Shown here: positions 24,493 through 33,425 of the stretch, piece after piece
Layout of the letters: each line of letters begins with the position of its first letter
How positions within the stretch are numbered: position 1 is the stretch's first letter
NCBI GenBank assembly: GCA_905233425.1
Contig: CAJOEC010000022.1
Location: 1-46,733, forward strand
Reading direction: 5' to 3'
Source of the DNA: an uncultured Prevotella sp.
GTDB taxonomy: Bacteria > Bacteroidota > Bacteroidia > Bacteroidales > Bacteroidaceae
DNA: 46,733 nucleotides
The notes under the pieces: model-generated
What the model was told of the DNA's origin: nothing
Seen by the model: the letters and a program-made list of their open reading frames with translations, nothing else
Database searches by the model: none
Program-made: the position numbers and the translations under genes

Positions 24493-25656
24493 ATGGACAT
24501 TGAATTCGTAAGAAGTCGCTTCATCAAGCATTTCGACGGCAAAACCGGCAATGTGTACGCATCGCCCGGACGTATTAACCTCATTGGCGAGCACACCGAC
24601 TACAACGGCGGTTTCGTGTTCCCCGGAGCAGTGGACAAGGGCATCATGGCCGAGATGCGCGCCAACGGTACCGAGGACACCGTGATGGCCTACGCCATCG
24701 ACCTGAAGGACCGTGTGGACTTCCACCTCAACGACCCCGACGGCCCCCGCGCCTCGTGGGCACGCTACATCTACGGCATCGCCAAGGAGTTCCAGAAACT
24801 GGGCGTTCCCGTGAAGGGATTCAACATCGCCTTCGCCGGTGATGTGCCCCTCGGAGCAGGAATGTCATCGAGTGCCGCCATGGAGAGCTGCTTCGCCTGT
24901 GGCCTCAACGACATTTTCGGCGAGAACAAGGTGAGCCAGTGGGACATTGTGCTTGCCGGACAGGCTACTGAGCACAACTACTGTGGCGTGAACTGTGGCA
25001 TCATGGACCAGTTCGCCTCCGTCTTCGGCAAGGCTGGCTGCCTGATGCGCCTCGACTGCCGCAGCCGTGAGTTCGAGTACTTCCCCTTCAAGCCCGACGG
25101 CTACAAGCTCGTCCTGCTCAACAGTAAGGTGAAGCACGAGCTGGCAGGATCGCCCTACAACGACCGCCGCAACTCGTGTGAGAACGTGGTGAAGGCCATC
25201 GCAAAGAAGCACCCCGAAGGCAAGTTCGAGACCCTGCGCGATTGCACATGGGAGCAGCTTGAAGAGGTTCGTGCCGAGGTGGGCGAAGAGGACTACACCC
25301 GCGCACACTTCGTACTCGGCGAGAAAGACCGTGTGCTGGCCGTATGCGACGCCCTGTTGGCTGGCGACTACGAGACCGTAGGCCAGAAGATGTATGAGAC
25401 GCATTACGGACTGTCGAAGGAGTATGAGGTCTCCTGCGAGGAACTCGACTACCTGAACGACCTGGCCAAGGAGAACGGTGTCACCGGAAGCCGCATCATG
25501 GGTGGTGGCTTCGGAGGCTGCACCATCAACCTCGTCCGTGCCGACCTCTACTCGAAGTTCATCGCCGACGCAAAGGCCAAGTTCGCCGCCAAGTACGGCC
25601 ATGAGCCTGAGGTCATCGACGTGGTCATCGGCGACGGTTCGCGCAGGCTCTGCTAA
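24493..25656 (+). CDS. galK: Galactokinase
   Basis: 387 aa, the usual length. GHMP-kinase motifs: galactokinase signature PGRINLIGEHTDYNGG at 25-40, phosphate loop PLGAGMSSSAAME at about 117-129, and motif 3 SRIMGGGFGGCTINLV near the C-terminus. It phosphorylates alpha-D-galactose to galactose-1-phosphate in the Leloir pathway. No galT or galE is next to it. It stands alone between the msrC gene and a strong terminator. No TAnnTTTG box is visible in the 70 bp in front. Confidence 0.96.
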   Translation: MDIEFVRSRFIKHFDGKTGNVYASPGRINLIGEHTDYNGGFVFPGAVDKGIMAEMRANGTEDTVMAYAIDLKDRVDFHLNDPDGPRASWARYIYGIAKEFQKLGVPVKGFNIAFAGDVPLGAGMSSSAAMESCFACGLNDIFGENKVSQWDIVLAGQATEHNYCGVNCGIMDQFASVFGKAGCLMRLDCRSREFEYFPFKPDGYKLVLLNSKVKHELAGSPYNDRRNSCENVVKAIAKKHPEGKFETLRDCTWEQLEEVRAEVGEEDYTRAHFVLGEKDRVLAVCDALLAGDYETVGQKMYETHYGLSKEYEVSCEELDYLNDLAKENGVTGSRIMGGGFGGCTINLVRADLYSKFIADAKAKFAAKYGHEPEVIDVVIGDGSRRLC

Positions 25657-25673
25657 AAAACTATTCGCTGAAT

Positions 25674-25783
25674 GTTAAGAGTTGAGAGTTGAGTGACGTT
25701 AGTTCTGCCAACAATGGTAGTGTCACTCAACTCTCAACTCTTTTTTCAACTCTAAACTCTCAACACTAAACTCTCAACCCTAA
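25674..25783. repeat. Palindromic repeat element, intergenic copy
   Basis: Contains GAGTTGAGTGACGTTAGTTC, a spacer, then GTCACTCAACTCTCAACTC, followed by several ACTCTCAAC/CTAAACTCTCAAC units. The same core, reverse-complemented, lies inside recG at 30070-30164. Confidence 0.8.
25677..25747 (+). terminator. Strong terminator of galK
   Basis: A 21-bp perfect stem (25677-25697 with 25722-25742), 24-nt loop and a T-run. It probably works in both directions, since the RING gene converges here with its stop at 25780. Confidence 0.85.
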
Positions 25784-28050
25784 ACATTTGTAGTCAGCAG
25801 CTTTGTTACTTCTGCTGGATTGAGTGCCCACTCGTAAGTATATGCTTCATCGGCATCGTCGGCATGCTCTACCATGGTCAGGTTCTGGGCTTTGGCCTTT
25901 ATTTCAAGGAGTTTGCCGACAGAGAGCTTGGCTTCCAGCTTGTGGAGTAGCGCCTTGATGGACTCGCCGTCGGCCCCTCTCATTGTCTGTGCGGTGAAAG
26001 GCATTTCAAGCCAGATGATTTCGCGTTTGGCAACATCAAGCACACCGAATACCAGACCCTTTGAGAGGTTCCCCTCACTTATGCGGACGCTATGCTGCAC
26101 GCACGAAGGGTCGTAGGCCACGCCATTCTCCTCGGAAACCTTCATCGGATAGGCGGAATCCATCCAGCCGACAACCAGATTGATAGAGAGGGCACCAACA
26201 GAGTAGGCATTGCAGGTGAAGGCGACGTAGGTAGCCCCCGCCTTCTCCAGTTCGGGCAGCGAAAGCTCGATATATTCTGCAGTACCGACCATTTCGGGTA
26301 TTGAACGTATGTCGCCCGAGTGCTTGGCGCCCGCACACGTCAGTTTGTAGTAGGCACACTCCTCTATTTTGTTGTCTGCCAGCTCTATGCGGGCACTCAG
26401 GTCCATGTCCAAGTGCCGTGCATGCAAGCCCTTTCCCCACTGCATAAACAGGCGGACGGCATCGCCGCTTACTGGGAAATGTGTTCCCATCAGGGCGCAC
26501 GACGTGTCCTGAATGGTTGACGAGCGGTCGCCCACGCTGACAGGAATGTTGTACAGCGAAGAATCGATGAATATGGTCTTCGCCTCTGTCTGCTGGGCCG
26601 CGAACCGTCTTTCCATAGACGACCTGTAGAGGTCGTTCACGGCTTCGACCATCGTCTTGCGGGCTTCGTCGTCATAGAGAGCCAGCAGCTTGTTAGGCTC
26701 AATATTGTGGGTTACGCCCGTGATGGGTCTGGCCAGGCGCACCTCGTTGGGATCGAAGTATGCCTCTGCCGCATTGCCGAGCGAGAGCAGCAGACGTGAT
26801 GGCAGCTTGTCGGCGACCTCCTCAAAGGCTGCAAGGACCTTGTCACTTCCGAAGCGGAGCATCGACGCGAACAGGCAGCGGGCGAAAAGTCCCGGCCGCT
26901 CCTTCAGCAGTTCCAGCGTCTTGTCGGCATCGTTCTCCGAGCGGGCCTTGTCAACACGTCCCTGCCAAGTGGAGTAGTCCTGCCTGTAGAACACGTCGAG
27001 TATTCCGGCCAGATGGTCGAAGCCTTTTCTGTGGGAGTACTCACTTAGACGCAGGGCACGAATCATGCGTACCCACATCCCGCGCTTGGAGTTCATGTTC
27101 TCAGCGGCCTGCCTGGCTGTCATGGGGATGGCATTCATCCACCGTGCCACACGCAGACACGCCTTGCGGTCGTATTTCAGCATCAGCTTCTTCTTCATCT
27201 CCAAGGCTGCATCTGCGCCTCTGTCGAGCGGCTCCCATATATGGGAGTAAAGCTTGCGCGAATGGGCGACAAGCGTCTTAGGCTCAATGATTTGCACATA
27301 TCCAACCTTCTCGTACCACAGGTAACGGAGCACATCGGTTGGGGTCTTCAGCAGCTTCGATGCCTCGTCGGCCTTGTCCTGTTCTACCAGCAGTTTGATG
27401 ACAAGCATTGCCGTCTCTTTCATTGTGATTTCGGCATCTTCTGGCAAGGGGAACTCCTGCAGCAGCATCTCCAACGAGTCCTTTTGTGTGCCGTCGAGCG
27501 GCGTGGCCGATGCTAAGAGCGACTCGAACACCTGCTTCATGTCATCGACGGTGAACAGGCGAAGTTCCTTCAGCTTACTGGCTTGGCCTTTATAGACAAA
27601 GTCGGCAGTCTTAAACGGTGTGCCGCAGAACGGGCAGCCGTTGTAACGCTCAATGGGGAAAGTCCCCTCTGGGATAAGGTGCCCACATGGCAGGGTCGTT
27701 CCCTTGAATCCCGCCTCCTTACCAAAGAAATTGGCGATTAGAGTTACGATGTGGTCGGCCAGAGTCTCGCCTGTAGGCACATCCCATCCTTTCACAAGTG
27801 GCGCCCAGTTGAGCTTTACGCCCATGACATCGTTGATACACTCGGTGATTTCTGCGAGCCGGTTTACAGAGACTGCATTCAGGGCATGAAGGAGTTCTTC
27901 GCTGACGCAGAAGCCGTTCTCCTTCAGTCTCGCTACGAATGCCAGCACAGGTACTGAAGCCTCGGAATTCATGTTGATGTCCTCACGGTCGATGTTGAGG
28001 AACATTGCACGGTAGCGCAAAGCTACTCTTGTCAAGGTGTCGTTGTTCAT
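25780..28050 (-). CDS. RING-type zinc-finger protein with TerD-like C-terminal region (MXAN_6230/SCO0854-like)
   Basis: 756 aa. A RING-like half site is formed by C122-G-H124 and C139-P-F-C142 (LPCGHLIPEGT...NGCPFCGTPF). The middle 300 residues are helical and repeat-like (ARM/HEAT impression). From about residue 495 to 700 the pattern resembles a TerD domain: an N-terminal strand NIPVSVGDRSS, HLDMDLSARIEL, a GAKHSGD stretch and SLPELEKAGATYVAFTCNAYS, the last resembling the TerD Ca-binding/stress fold. I recall this layout from proteins named MXAN_6230/SCO0854 family RING proteins. It has its own promoter and a 140-nt structured leader. A link to the TerY-P-like genes at 2302-13875 is possible but is inference. 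Confidence 0.65.
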   Translation of the reverse strand: MNNDTLTRVALRYRAMFLNIDREDINMNSEASVPVLAFVARLKENGFCVSEELLHALNAVSVNRLAEITECINDVMGVKLNWAPLVKGWDVPTGETLADHIVTLIANFFGKEAGFKGTTLPCGHLIPEGTFPIERYNGCPFCGTPFKTADFVYKGQASKLKELRLFTVDDMKQVFESLLASATPLDGTQKDSLEMLLQEFPLPEDAEITMKETAMLVIKLLVEQDKADEASKLLKTPTDVLRYLWYEKVGYVQIIEPKTLVAHSRKLYSHIWEPLDRGADAALEMKKKLMLKYDRKACLRVARWMNAIPMTARQAAENMNSKRGMWVRMIRALRLSEYSHRKGFDHLAGILDVFYRQDYSTWQGRVDKARSENDADKTLELLKERPGLFARCLFASMLRFGSDKVLAAFEEVADKLPSRLLLSLGNAAEAYFDPNEVRLARPITGVTHNIEPNKLLALYDDEARKTMVEAVNDLYRSSMERRFAAQQTEAKTIFIDSSLYNIPVSVGDRSSTIQDTSCALMGTHFPVSGDAVRLFMQWGKGLHARHLDMDLSARIELADNKIEECAYYKLTCAGAKHSGDIRSIPEMVGTAEYIELSLPELEKAGATYVAFTCNAYSVGALSINLVVGWMDSAYPMKVSEENGVAYDPSCVQHSVRISEGNLSKGLVFGVLDVAKREIIWLEMPFTAQTMRGADGESIKALLHKLEAKLSVGKLLEIKAKAQNLTMVEHADDADEAYTYEWALNPAEVTKLLTTNV

Positions 28051-28189
28051 TTGTCACAAAAAGGCAATGCCGTCCTAACCAGTTGAACTATCACAAATAA
28101 TAAAAGGAGGCAATTGGGTGACTGACTATTTCGCGAAAAATAAATGGTAGAAGTAAGTCGTCCTTGGCCTCCCTTTTGCTATTTGTCTG
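28051..28189 (-). promoter_or_regulatory. Structured leader of the RING/TerD-like gene
   Basis: About 140 nt between the predicted start of transcription and the ATG at 28050. AAAAGGGAGGC (28167-28177) pairs with GCCTCCTTTT (28102-28111) around a 55-nt interior that has its own TTTCGCGAAA palindrome. A tRNA-like half follows directly before the start codon. This is more structure than a plain leader needs. Confidence 0.55.
28059..28097 (-). other. tRNA-Glu-like 5' half
   Basis: Minus strand: GATAGTTCAACTGGTTAGGAC has a correct D-arm (GTTC/GGAC stem, AACTGGTTA loop) at 28072-28088. It is followed by GGCATTGCCTTT, the 5' side of the anticodon arm of Bacteroidetes tRNA-Glu. The similarity stops in the anticodon loop, and the 3' half is absent. 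It is therefore a partial tRNA, not a working gene. Confidence 0.6.
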
Positions 28190-28220
28190 CAAAGTTACAA
28201 TAGTTTTTCTATATAATCAA
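28190..28220 (-). promoter_or_regulatory. Promoter of the RING/TerD-like gene
   Basis: Minus strand: TTG (28218-28220), 20-nt spacer, TAACTTTG (28190-28197). Confidence 0.8.
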
Positions 28221-28252
28221 AAAAAACGACGTTTTTTGCATTTTTTTATGTG

Positions 28253-30568
28253 TTACGATATTGCAGCCCAGTTGATGTTGGTCTTTTTCAGTTGCTGCAA
28301 TCGGTTCCAGAGTGTCTGGTATTTCTGCGATGTGCATGTGGGGTCTTCGTCGATAATGCGCTGTGCCTCGTCGCGTGCCATCTGCACGAGCTGCCCGTCG
28401 CGTGCGATGTCGGCTATTTTCAGGTCGAAGGCCACGCCGCTCTGCTGTGTGCCCTCGAGGTCGCCGGGGCCGCGCAGTTTGAGGTCGGCCTCGGCAATGC
28501 GGAATCCGTCGTTTGTCTCGCACATTATGTCTATGCGCTTGCGCGTCTCCTCTGTCAGCTTATAGTTGGTGACGAGTATGCAGAAGCTCTGGTCGGCGCC
28601 GCGACCCACACGCCCGCGCAGCTGGTGCAGCTGTGACAGTCCGAAGCGCTGGGCATCGATGATGACCATGACCGAGGCGTTGGGAACGTTCACGCCCACC
28701 TCGATGACCGTGGTGGCGACGAGTATCTGCGTCTCGCCTCGCACGAATCGCTGCATCTCCTCCTCCTTGTCGCTTGGCTTCATCCGCCCGTGCACCTTGC
28801 TAAGTCGGAACTCGGGGAACACCTGTCGCAGCGTCTCGAAGCCCTGCTCCAGGTTCTTCAGGTCTATCTTCTCGCTTTCCTCGATTAGCGGGAATACGAA
28901 GTAGACCTGCCGCCCCTGCTGTATCTGCCGCCTGATCCCGTCGTAGAGCGATGTCATGCGGCTCTCGAACACGTGTGTGGTCTGTATGGGCTTGCGTCCC
29001 GGCGGCAGTTCGTCGATGACACTCACGTCGAGGTCGCCGTAGAGGGTCATGGCCAGGGTGCGGGGGATAGGGGTGGCGGTCATCACGAGGACATGAGGGA
29101 TAGCCCCACCCCCAACCCCTCCCGCAGAGGGGAGGGGAGTGGTTACCTCTTTCGTTTGTCCGCTACCTGTTTTCTGTGCTTGAGAGTATATACTCCCCTC
29201 CCCCCTGCGGGAGGGGTCGGGGGTGGGGCTACTCTTCCCCCTGCGGGAGGGGTCGGGGGTGGGTCTACTCTTCCCCCACAGTTTCGCCCTCTGTGCCACT
29301 CCGAAGCGGTGCTGCTCGTCGACGACGGCAAGGCCGAGGCAGCGGAACTGCACGGTGTCCTCAATGATGGCGTGGGTGCCCACGAGAATCTGGACGCTGC
29401 CGTCGAGGAGGCCGTCGAGAATCTCCTGCCGCTTCTTGCCCTTCACCATGCCTGTGAGCAGTTCCACGCGCACGTCCATGCCGCCGAGGAAGTCGGTTAT
29501 GGTGGTGAGGTGCTGCTCGGCCAGTATCTCCGTCGGGGCCATCATGCAGGCTTGGAAACCGTTGTCGAGTGCTATGAGCATGGCCATTAGTGCCACGAGT
29601 GTCTTACCGCTGCCCACGTCGCCTTGCAGCAGACGGTTCATCTGCCGTCCGGAGCAAACGTCGCGGCGTATCTCGTGCATGACGCGCTTCTGTGCGCCCG
29701 TGAGGTAGAAGGGCAGGTGGTCGTGGTAGAAGGTGTTGAAAATGTTGCCTATGCGGTTGAAAACGTAGCCCCGGTACTTGCGGCGCTGGTCGCTGGCATA
29801 CCTTAATATATTAAGTTGTACGAAGAACAGTTCCTCGAACTTCAGCCTCACCCGTGCGCGTTCCAGTTCCTTCGCGTCTTTCGGGTAGTGGATGTTGCGC
29901 AGCGCATGGTCGCGGTTGCAGAGGTGCAGCCGCGTGGTGATGATGTCGGGTATGGTCTCCGGCAGCGGGTCCTTCAGCTTTTCCAGCAGGTTGTGCGTCA
30001 GCCGCTCCATGGCCCTCGACGTGAGGTTGAATTTCTTCATCTTCTCCGTCGTGTTGTAGTAGGGGCGGAGTGTAAGTTGAGTGTTAAGTGTTGAGTGTTG
30101 AGAGACTTTACCACTATTAGCAGAACTAACGTCACTCAACTCTGAACTCTCAACCCTAAACTCTTCCAGTTCCGGGTGCTGCACCTGTATTCGGTTGTTG
30201 AACACCGAGGGACGGCCGAAGAGCAGATAGTCCTGGCCAATCTTGTAGTTCTGCTTGGCATACTTCCCGCCGTTGAACCACACCAAGTCCATGATTCCCG
30301 TGCCGTCGCTGAAATGGGCCACCACTCGCTCCTTGCGCGGCCCCATGTCGAAGGTCTCGAAGCTCAGTATATGCCCCACGACCTGCACGAAGGGCATCTC
30401 GCCTGTCAGCTCGCTAACCTTGTATATCTTCGAGCGGTCGACATATTTGTAAGGATAATAGTCCAGAAGGTCGCCGAAGGTCTCAATGCCCAGCTCGGCG
30501 CTGAGAATCTTCTTGCGGTTCGGGCCTACGCCCGTCAAGTACATGATGTCCTGTGTGAGGATGTCCAT
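28253..30568 (-). CDS. recG: ATP-dependent DNA helicase RecG
   Basis: 771 aa, longer than most RecG proteins (about 690-700). The N-terminal wedge/OB domain starts MDILTQDIMYLTGVGPNRKKIL. Helicase motifs: Walker A LLQGDVGSGKT, APTEILAEQH, DEQHRFG (DEXH), VMTATPIPRT, HGRMKPSDKE, ATTVIEVGVNVPNA and the TRG-type QLRGRVGRG. It unwinds branched DNA and remodels stalled forks. The extra length comes from two in-frame repeat insertions: residues about 135-166 (VESSELSD...NTQLT) in the wedge/OB region, and about 430-490 (PTPDPSRRG repeats) between the DEQH motif and the TATPIP motif. Both lie in places where RecG proteins have loops, so the enzyme may still work. Confidence 0.95.
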   Translation of the reverse strand: MDILTQDIMYLTGVGPNRKKILSAELGIETFGDLLDYYPYKYVDRSKIYKVSELTGEMPFVQVVGHILSFETFDMGPRKERVVAHFSDGTGIMDLVWFNGGKYAKQNYKIGQDYLLFGRPSVFNNRIQVQHPELEEFRVESSELSDVSSANSGKVSQHSTLNTQLTLRPYYNTTEKMKKFNLTSRAMERLTHNLLEKLKDPLPETIPDIITTRLHLCNRDHALRNIHYPKDAKELERARVRLKFEELFFVQLNILRYASDQRRKYRGYVFNRIGNIFNTFYHDHLPFYLTGAQKRVMHEIRRDVCSGRQMNRLLQGDVGSGKTLVALMAMLIALDNGFQACMMAPTEILAEQHLTTITDFLGGMDVRVELLTGMVKGKKRQEILDGLLDGSVQILVGTHAIIEDTVQFRCLGLAVVDEQHRFGVAQRAKLWGKSRPTPDPSRRGKSSPTPDPSRRGEGSIYSQAQKTGSGQTKEVTTPLPSAGGVGGGAIPHVLVMTATPIPRTLAMTLYGDLDVSVIDELPPGRKPIQTTHVFESRMTSLYDGIRRQIQQGRQVYFVFPLIEESEKIDLKNLEQGFETLRQVFPEFRLSKVHGRMKPSDKEEEMQRFVRGETQILVATTVIEVGVNVPNASVMVIIDAQRFGLSQLHQLRGRVGRGADQSFCILVTNYKLTEETRKRIDIMCETNDGFRIAEADLKLRGPGDLEGTQQSGVAFDLKIADIARDGQLVQMARDEAQRIIDEDPTCTSQKYQTLWNRLQQLKKTNINWAAIS
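29090..29278. repeat. GC-rich palindromic repeats inserted in recG
   Basis: Several copies of a CCCCTCCCGCAGAGGGGAG / GGGAGGGGTCGGGGGTGGGG unit in both orientations. On the coding strand they read PTPDPSRRG twice and LPSAGGVGGGA once. One copy carries GAGAGTATATACTCCCCTC (29182-29200), which recurs at 43358-43376. Confidence 0.85.
30070..30164. repeat. Palindromic repeat element, copy inside recG
   Basis: Reverse complement of the element at 25674-25783, with the same GTTAGTTCTGC core and flanking GAGTTGAGTGAC/CTCAAC units. It is read in frame as about 32 residues of RecG. Confidence 0.85.
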
Positions 30569-30605
30569 TAAGCGTTTTTGTCGAATGATATAGGCAAAGG
30601 TGGTG

Positions 30606-30636
30606 CAAAGATAGTGAAAAAGAATAACACGTCCAA
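30606..30636 (-). promoter_or_regulatory. Promoter of recG
   Basis: Minus strand: TTG (30634-30636), 20-nt spacer, TATCTTTG (30606-30613), 38 nt before the ATG at 30568. Confidence 0.8.
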
Positions 30637-30655
30637 AGTTTTTGGTCGTTTTCTT

Positions 30656-30685
30656 TTGCTGTTCGGTGGAAAATGCGTATTTTTG
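30656..30685 (+). promoter_or_regulatory. Promoter of the GH3 gene
   Basis: TTG at 30656-30658, 19-nt spacer, TATTTTTG at 30678-30685, 30 nt before the ATG. Back to back with the recG promoter. Confidence 0.78.
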
Positions 30686-30714
30686 CAGGGCGTAAACCCT
30701 AAAACAACAGCAAC

Positions 30715-33165
30715 ATGAACAGACTGGTTATGACAATGGTGCTTGCAATGTCCGTAGCGGCAGCGTCGGCACAGCCCGCCATTCCCCGCGATGCGGAGAT
30801 TGAGGCAAAGATTGAGACAACGCTCAGCAAGATGACCCTCGACGAGAAAATAGGGCAGATGCTGCAGTTGAACCTGGACATTTTCGGCAAGTATGGTGCC
30901 AACGGTGTCTGGGAAATCGACGAGAACAGGCTCGACACCTGCATCTCGAAGTACAAGGTGGGCTCGATACTCAACGCCCCAAGTCGCGCCGCCACCATCG
31001 AGCAATGGCAGCGCTGGATTCCCCTCATCCAGAAGAAGTCGATGGAGCATTTGGGCATCCCCGACCTCTACGGTCTCGACCAGAACCACGGCTCGACCTA
31101 CACACAGGGCGGCACGCTCTTCCCGCAGCCCATCAACATAGCCGCGTCGTTCAATACGGAGCTGTGCCGCGAGGGCGCAGAGATTACGGCCTACGAGAGC
31201 CGCGCCTCCAACTGCCCGTGGGTGTTCAACCCTGTCGTCGACCTGGGCCGTGACCCCCGCTGGCCACGCATCTACGAGAGCTTCGGCGAGGATGCCATCG
31301 TCAACGCCCGCATGGTGGAGGCCGAGATAAAGGGCTACCAGGGCGACGACCCCAACCATTTGGGCAAATACCACGTGGCCACGAGCACCAAGCACTATTT
31401 CTGCTACGGGGCACCGTGGAGCGGCAAGGACCGCACGCCGGCCTACGTCTCGCCGCAGATGCTCCGCGAGAAATACTTCGAGCCGTTCCGCGCCGCCGCC
31501 ATGGCCGGCACACTCACGATGATGGTCAACTCGGCCAGCATCAACGGCGTGCCCGTACATGCCAGCTATGAGTATCTGACGAAGTGGCTGAAGGAAGACC
31601 TGCAATGGGACGGAATGCTCGTCACCGACTGGGCCGACATCAACAACCTGTTCCAGCGCGAGCGTGTGGCCAAGGACAAGAAGGACGCCATCCGCATAGC
31701 CATCAACGCCGGCATAGACATGTCGATGGACCCCTACAGCGTTGACTTCTTCGTCCTGCTGAAGGAGCTCGTCGAGGAGGGCAAGGTGCCGATGACCCGC
31801 ATCGACGATGCTGTGCGCCGTGTACTACGAGTAAAATACCGTCTGAACCTCTTCGACCAGCCCAACACCGGCGGCAAGGGCTACGAGAAGTTCGGCTCAA
31901 AGGAGTTCGCCGACAAGGCTCTGCAGACCGCAGAGGAGGGCATCGTGCTGCTGAAGAACGAAGCCCCCCTTTCGTCCCCCGATGGAAAAGCCCCCCTTTC
32001 GTCCCCCGAGGGGGATACGACACCCCTGTTACCCCTGACAATGGAAAAGCTACAGAAATTGCATCAATCACGGATGGCTAAAACTATAGAAGCCCCCTCG
32101 GGGGCCGTAGGGGGGGCTTTGGCCTCGGCTAAGATCCTTCTCACCGGCCCCAACGCCAACCAGATGCGCTGCCTCAACGGCGGATGGAGCTACACCTGGC
32201 AGGGGTCGAGGGCCGAGGACCTTGCCGAACGATACAACACCATCTACGAGGCGCTGTGCAACAAGTACGGCAAGGACAACGTAATCCTCGAGCAGGGCGT
32301 CACCTACAAGGAGGACGGACAGTATTTCGAGGAGAACGCGCCTGAGATAGAGAAGGCCGTCAAGGCTGCTGCCGGGGCCGACGTCATCATCGCCGCCATT
32401 GGCGAGAACTCCTACTGCGAGACGCCCGGCAACCTCTCCGACCTGTGGCTCTCCGTGAACCAGCGCAATCTCGTCAAGGAGCTGGCCAAGACGGGCAAGC
32501 CCATCATCCTCGTGCTCAACGAGGGCCGTCCGCGCCTCATCGCCGACATCGAGCCGTTGGCAAAGGCCGTGGTCCACATCTTTCTGCCCGGCAACTACGG
32601 CGGCGACGCTCTGGCCAACCTCCTGGCCGGCGACGCGAACTTCTCGGCCAAGATGCCCTACACCTATCCCCGCGAGATAAACTCGCTGAACACCTACGAC
32701 TACAAGGTGAGCGAGGAGATGGGCACCATGTCGGGCGCATACAACTACGACGCGAAGGTCTCGCTGCAGTGGCCCTTCGGCTACGGTCTGAGCTACACCA
32801 CCTTCGAGTATGCCAACCTCCACGTCAGCCCAGCGACGTTCACCGCCGATGACATCCTGACCGTCACCGTCGACGTGAAGAACACCGGCAAGCGCGCCGG
32901 AAAGGAACCCGTGCTGCTCTATACCAGCGACCTCGTGGCCAGCATAGTGCCCGACAACCGCCGTCTGCGCGACTTCACCAAGGTTGAGCTGCAGCCCGGC
33001 GAGACGCAGACCGTCGTCTTCCGTCTGCCAGCGAAGAGCATGGCCTTCGTCGGTGCCGACGGTCGCTGGACACTCGAAGAGGGCGACTTCCTCCTCCGCA
33101 TAGGCCGCCTCACCGCCCCCGCCACCTGCCGGACAACAAAGGTCTGGGACACCCCGAACTTATAA
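30715..33165 (+). CDS. Glycoside hydrolase family 3 beta-glucosidase, secreted
   Basis: 816 aa. A signal peptide ([20 protein letters not shown]) leads to the periplasm. The GH3 N-terminal barrel begins with [12 protein letters not shown]. The catalytic nucleophile is D305 in VTDWADI, with the substrate-binding KHYFCYG upstream. A C-terminal alpha/beta domain ([20 protein letters not shown]) and a fibronectin type III-like domain (PVLLYTSDL...[11 protein letters not shown]) follow, as in BglX-type enzymes. It hydrolyses terminal glucose from beta-glucosides, such as oligosaccharides from plant glucans. Residues about 417-468 are an in-frame repeat insertion ([15 protein letters not shown]...[12 protein letters not shown]) between the barrel and the C-terminal domain. 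Monocistronic. Confidence 0.92.
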   Translation: MNRLVMTMVLAMSVAAASAQPAIPRDAEIEAKIETTLSKMTLDEKIGQMLQLNLDIFGKYGANGVWEIDENRLDTCISKYKVGSILNAPSRAATIEQWQRWIPLIQKKSMEHLGIPDLYGLDQNHGSTYTQGGTLFPQPINIAASFNTELCREGAEITAYESRASNCPWVFNPVVDLGRDPRWPRIYESFGEDAIVNARMVEAEIKGYQGDDPNHLGKYHVATSTKHYFCYGAPWSGKDRTPAYVSPQMLREKYFEPFRAAAMAGTLTMMVNSASINGVPVHASYEYLTKWLKEDLQWDGMLVTDWADINNLFQRERVAKDKKDAIRIAINAGIDMSMDPYSVDFFVLLKELVEEGKVPMTRIDDAVRRVLRVKYRLNLFDQPNTGGKGYEKFGSKEFADKALQTAEEGIVLLKNEAPLSSPDGKAPLSSPEGDTTPLLPLTMEKLQKLHQSRMAKTIEAPSGAVGGALASAKILLTGPNANQMRCLNGGWSYTWQGSRAEDLAERYNTIYEALCNKYGKDNVILEQGVTYKEDGQYFEENAPEIEKAVKAAAGADVIIAAIGENSYCETPGNLSDLWLSVNQRNLVKELAKTGKPIILVLNEGRPRLIADIEPLAKAVVHIFLPGNYGGDALANLLAGDANFSAKMPYTYPREINSLNTYDYKVSEEMGTMSGAYNYDAKVSLQWPFGYGLSYTTFEYANLHVSPATFTADDILTVTVDVKNTGKRAGKEPVLLYTSDLVASIVPDNRRLRDFTKVELQPGETQTVVFRLPAKSMAFVGADGRWTLEEGDFLLRIGRLTAPATCRTTKVWDTPNL
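31965..32118. repeat. GC-rich repeat insertion inside the GH3 gene
   Basis: Two tandem units of GCCCCCCTTTCGTCCCCCGA type are followed by an inverted copy (CCCCCTCGGGGGCCGTAGGGGGGG). The length keeps the frame; it adds about 51 residues between the two catalytic-unit domains. Confidence 0.8.
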
Positions 33166-33174
33166 ATTGTTTTA

Positions 33175-33287
33175 CCACAGATTTCGCAGATTTCACAGAT
33201 TTTGGCTGCGCATAGTCCAACATAATCCGTGTAATCTGTGGTCGCTGTAATAGGTAGCATAATCCGTGTAATCTGTGAAATCTGTGG
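33175..33287. repeat. CACAGATTTCACAGATT-type palindromic repeat
   Basis: CCACAGATTTCGCAGATTTC at the left pairs with GAAATCTGTGG at the right, and two AATCCGTGTAATCTGTG units lie between. This motif is scattered in many Bacteroidetes genomes. Here it may end the GH3 transcript. The rest of the 260-bp gap to 33425 holds only the -7 box below. Confidence 0.75.
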
Positions 33288-33400
33288 TCGTTTTATACAT
33301 GCGAAAGTAGTATCAATAATACTTCGTGACATTAGCCTGAATTATTCATGGTAATTACGCTATTCTTGTTTTTAAACATATAATAACCATGTAATCTTTG

Positions 33401-33408
33401 TACTTTTG
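33401..33408 (+). promoter_or_regulatory. -7 box (TACTTTTG) before the DUF3800 gene
   Basis: TACTTTTG fits TAnnTTTG, 17 nt before the ATG. No clear TTG at -33. Confidence 0.45.
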
Positions 33409-33425
33409 CACTCAAAACATATACT

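Noticed and set aside
23250..24596. A 448-aa minus-strand ORF spanning the AAA-ATPase, msrC and galK starts
   Set aside because: It runs across three well-supported genes and shows no domain; composition is that of an antisense frame.
28059..28097. Complete tRNA gene
   Set aside because: Only the 5' half with D-arm and half the anticodon arm is present; no T-arm or 3' acceptor strand follows.
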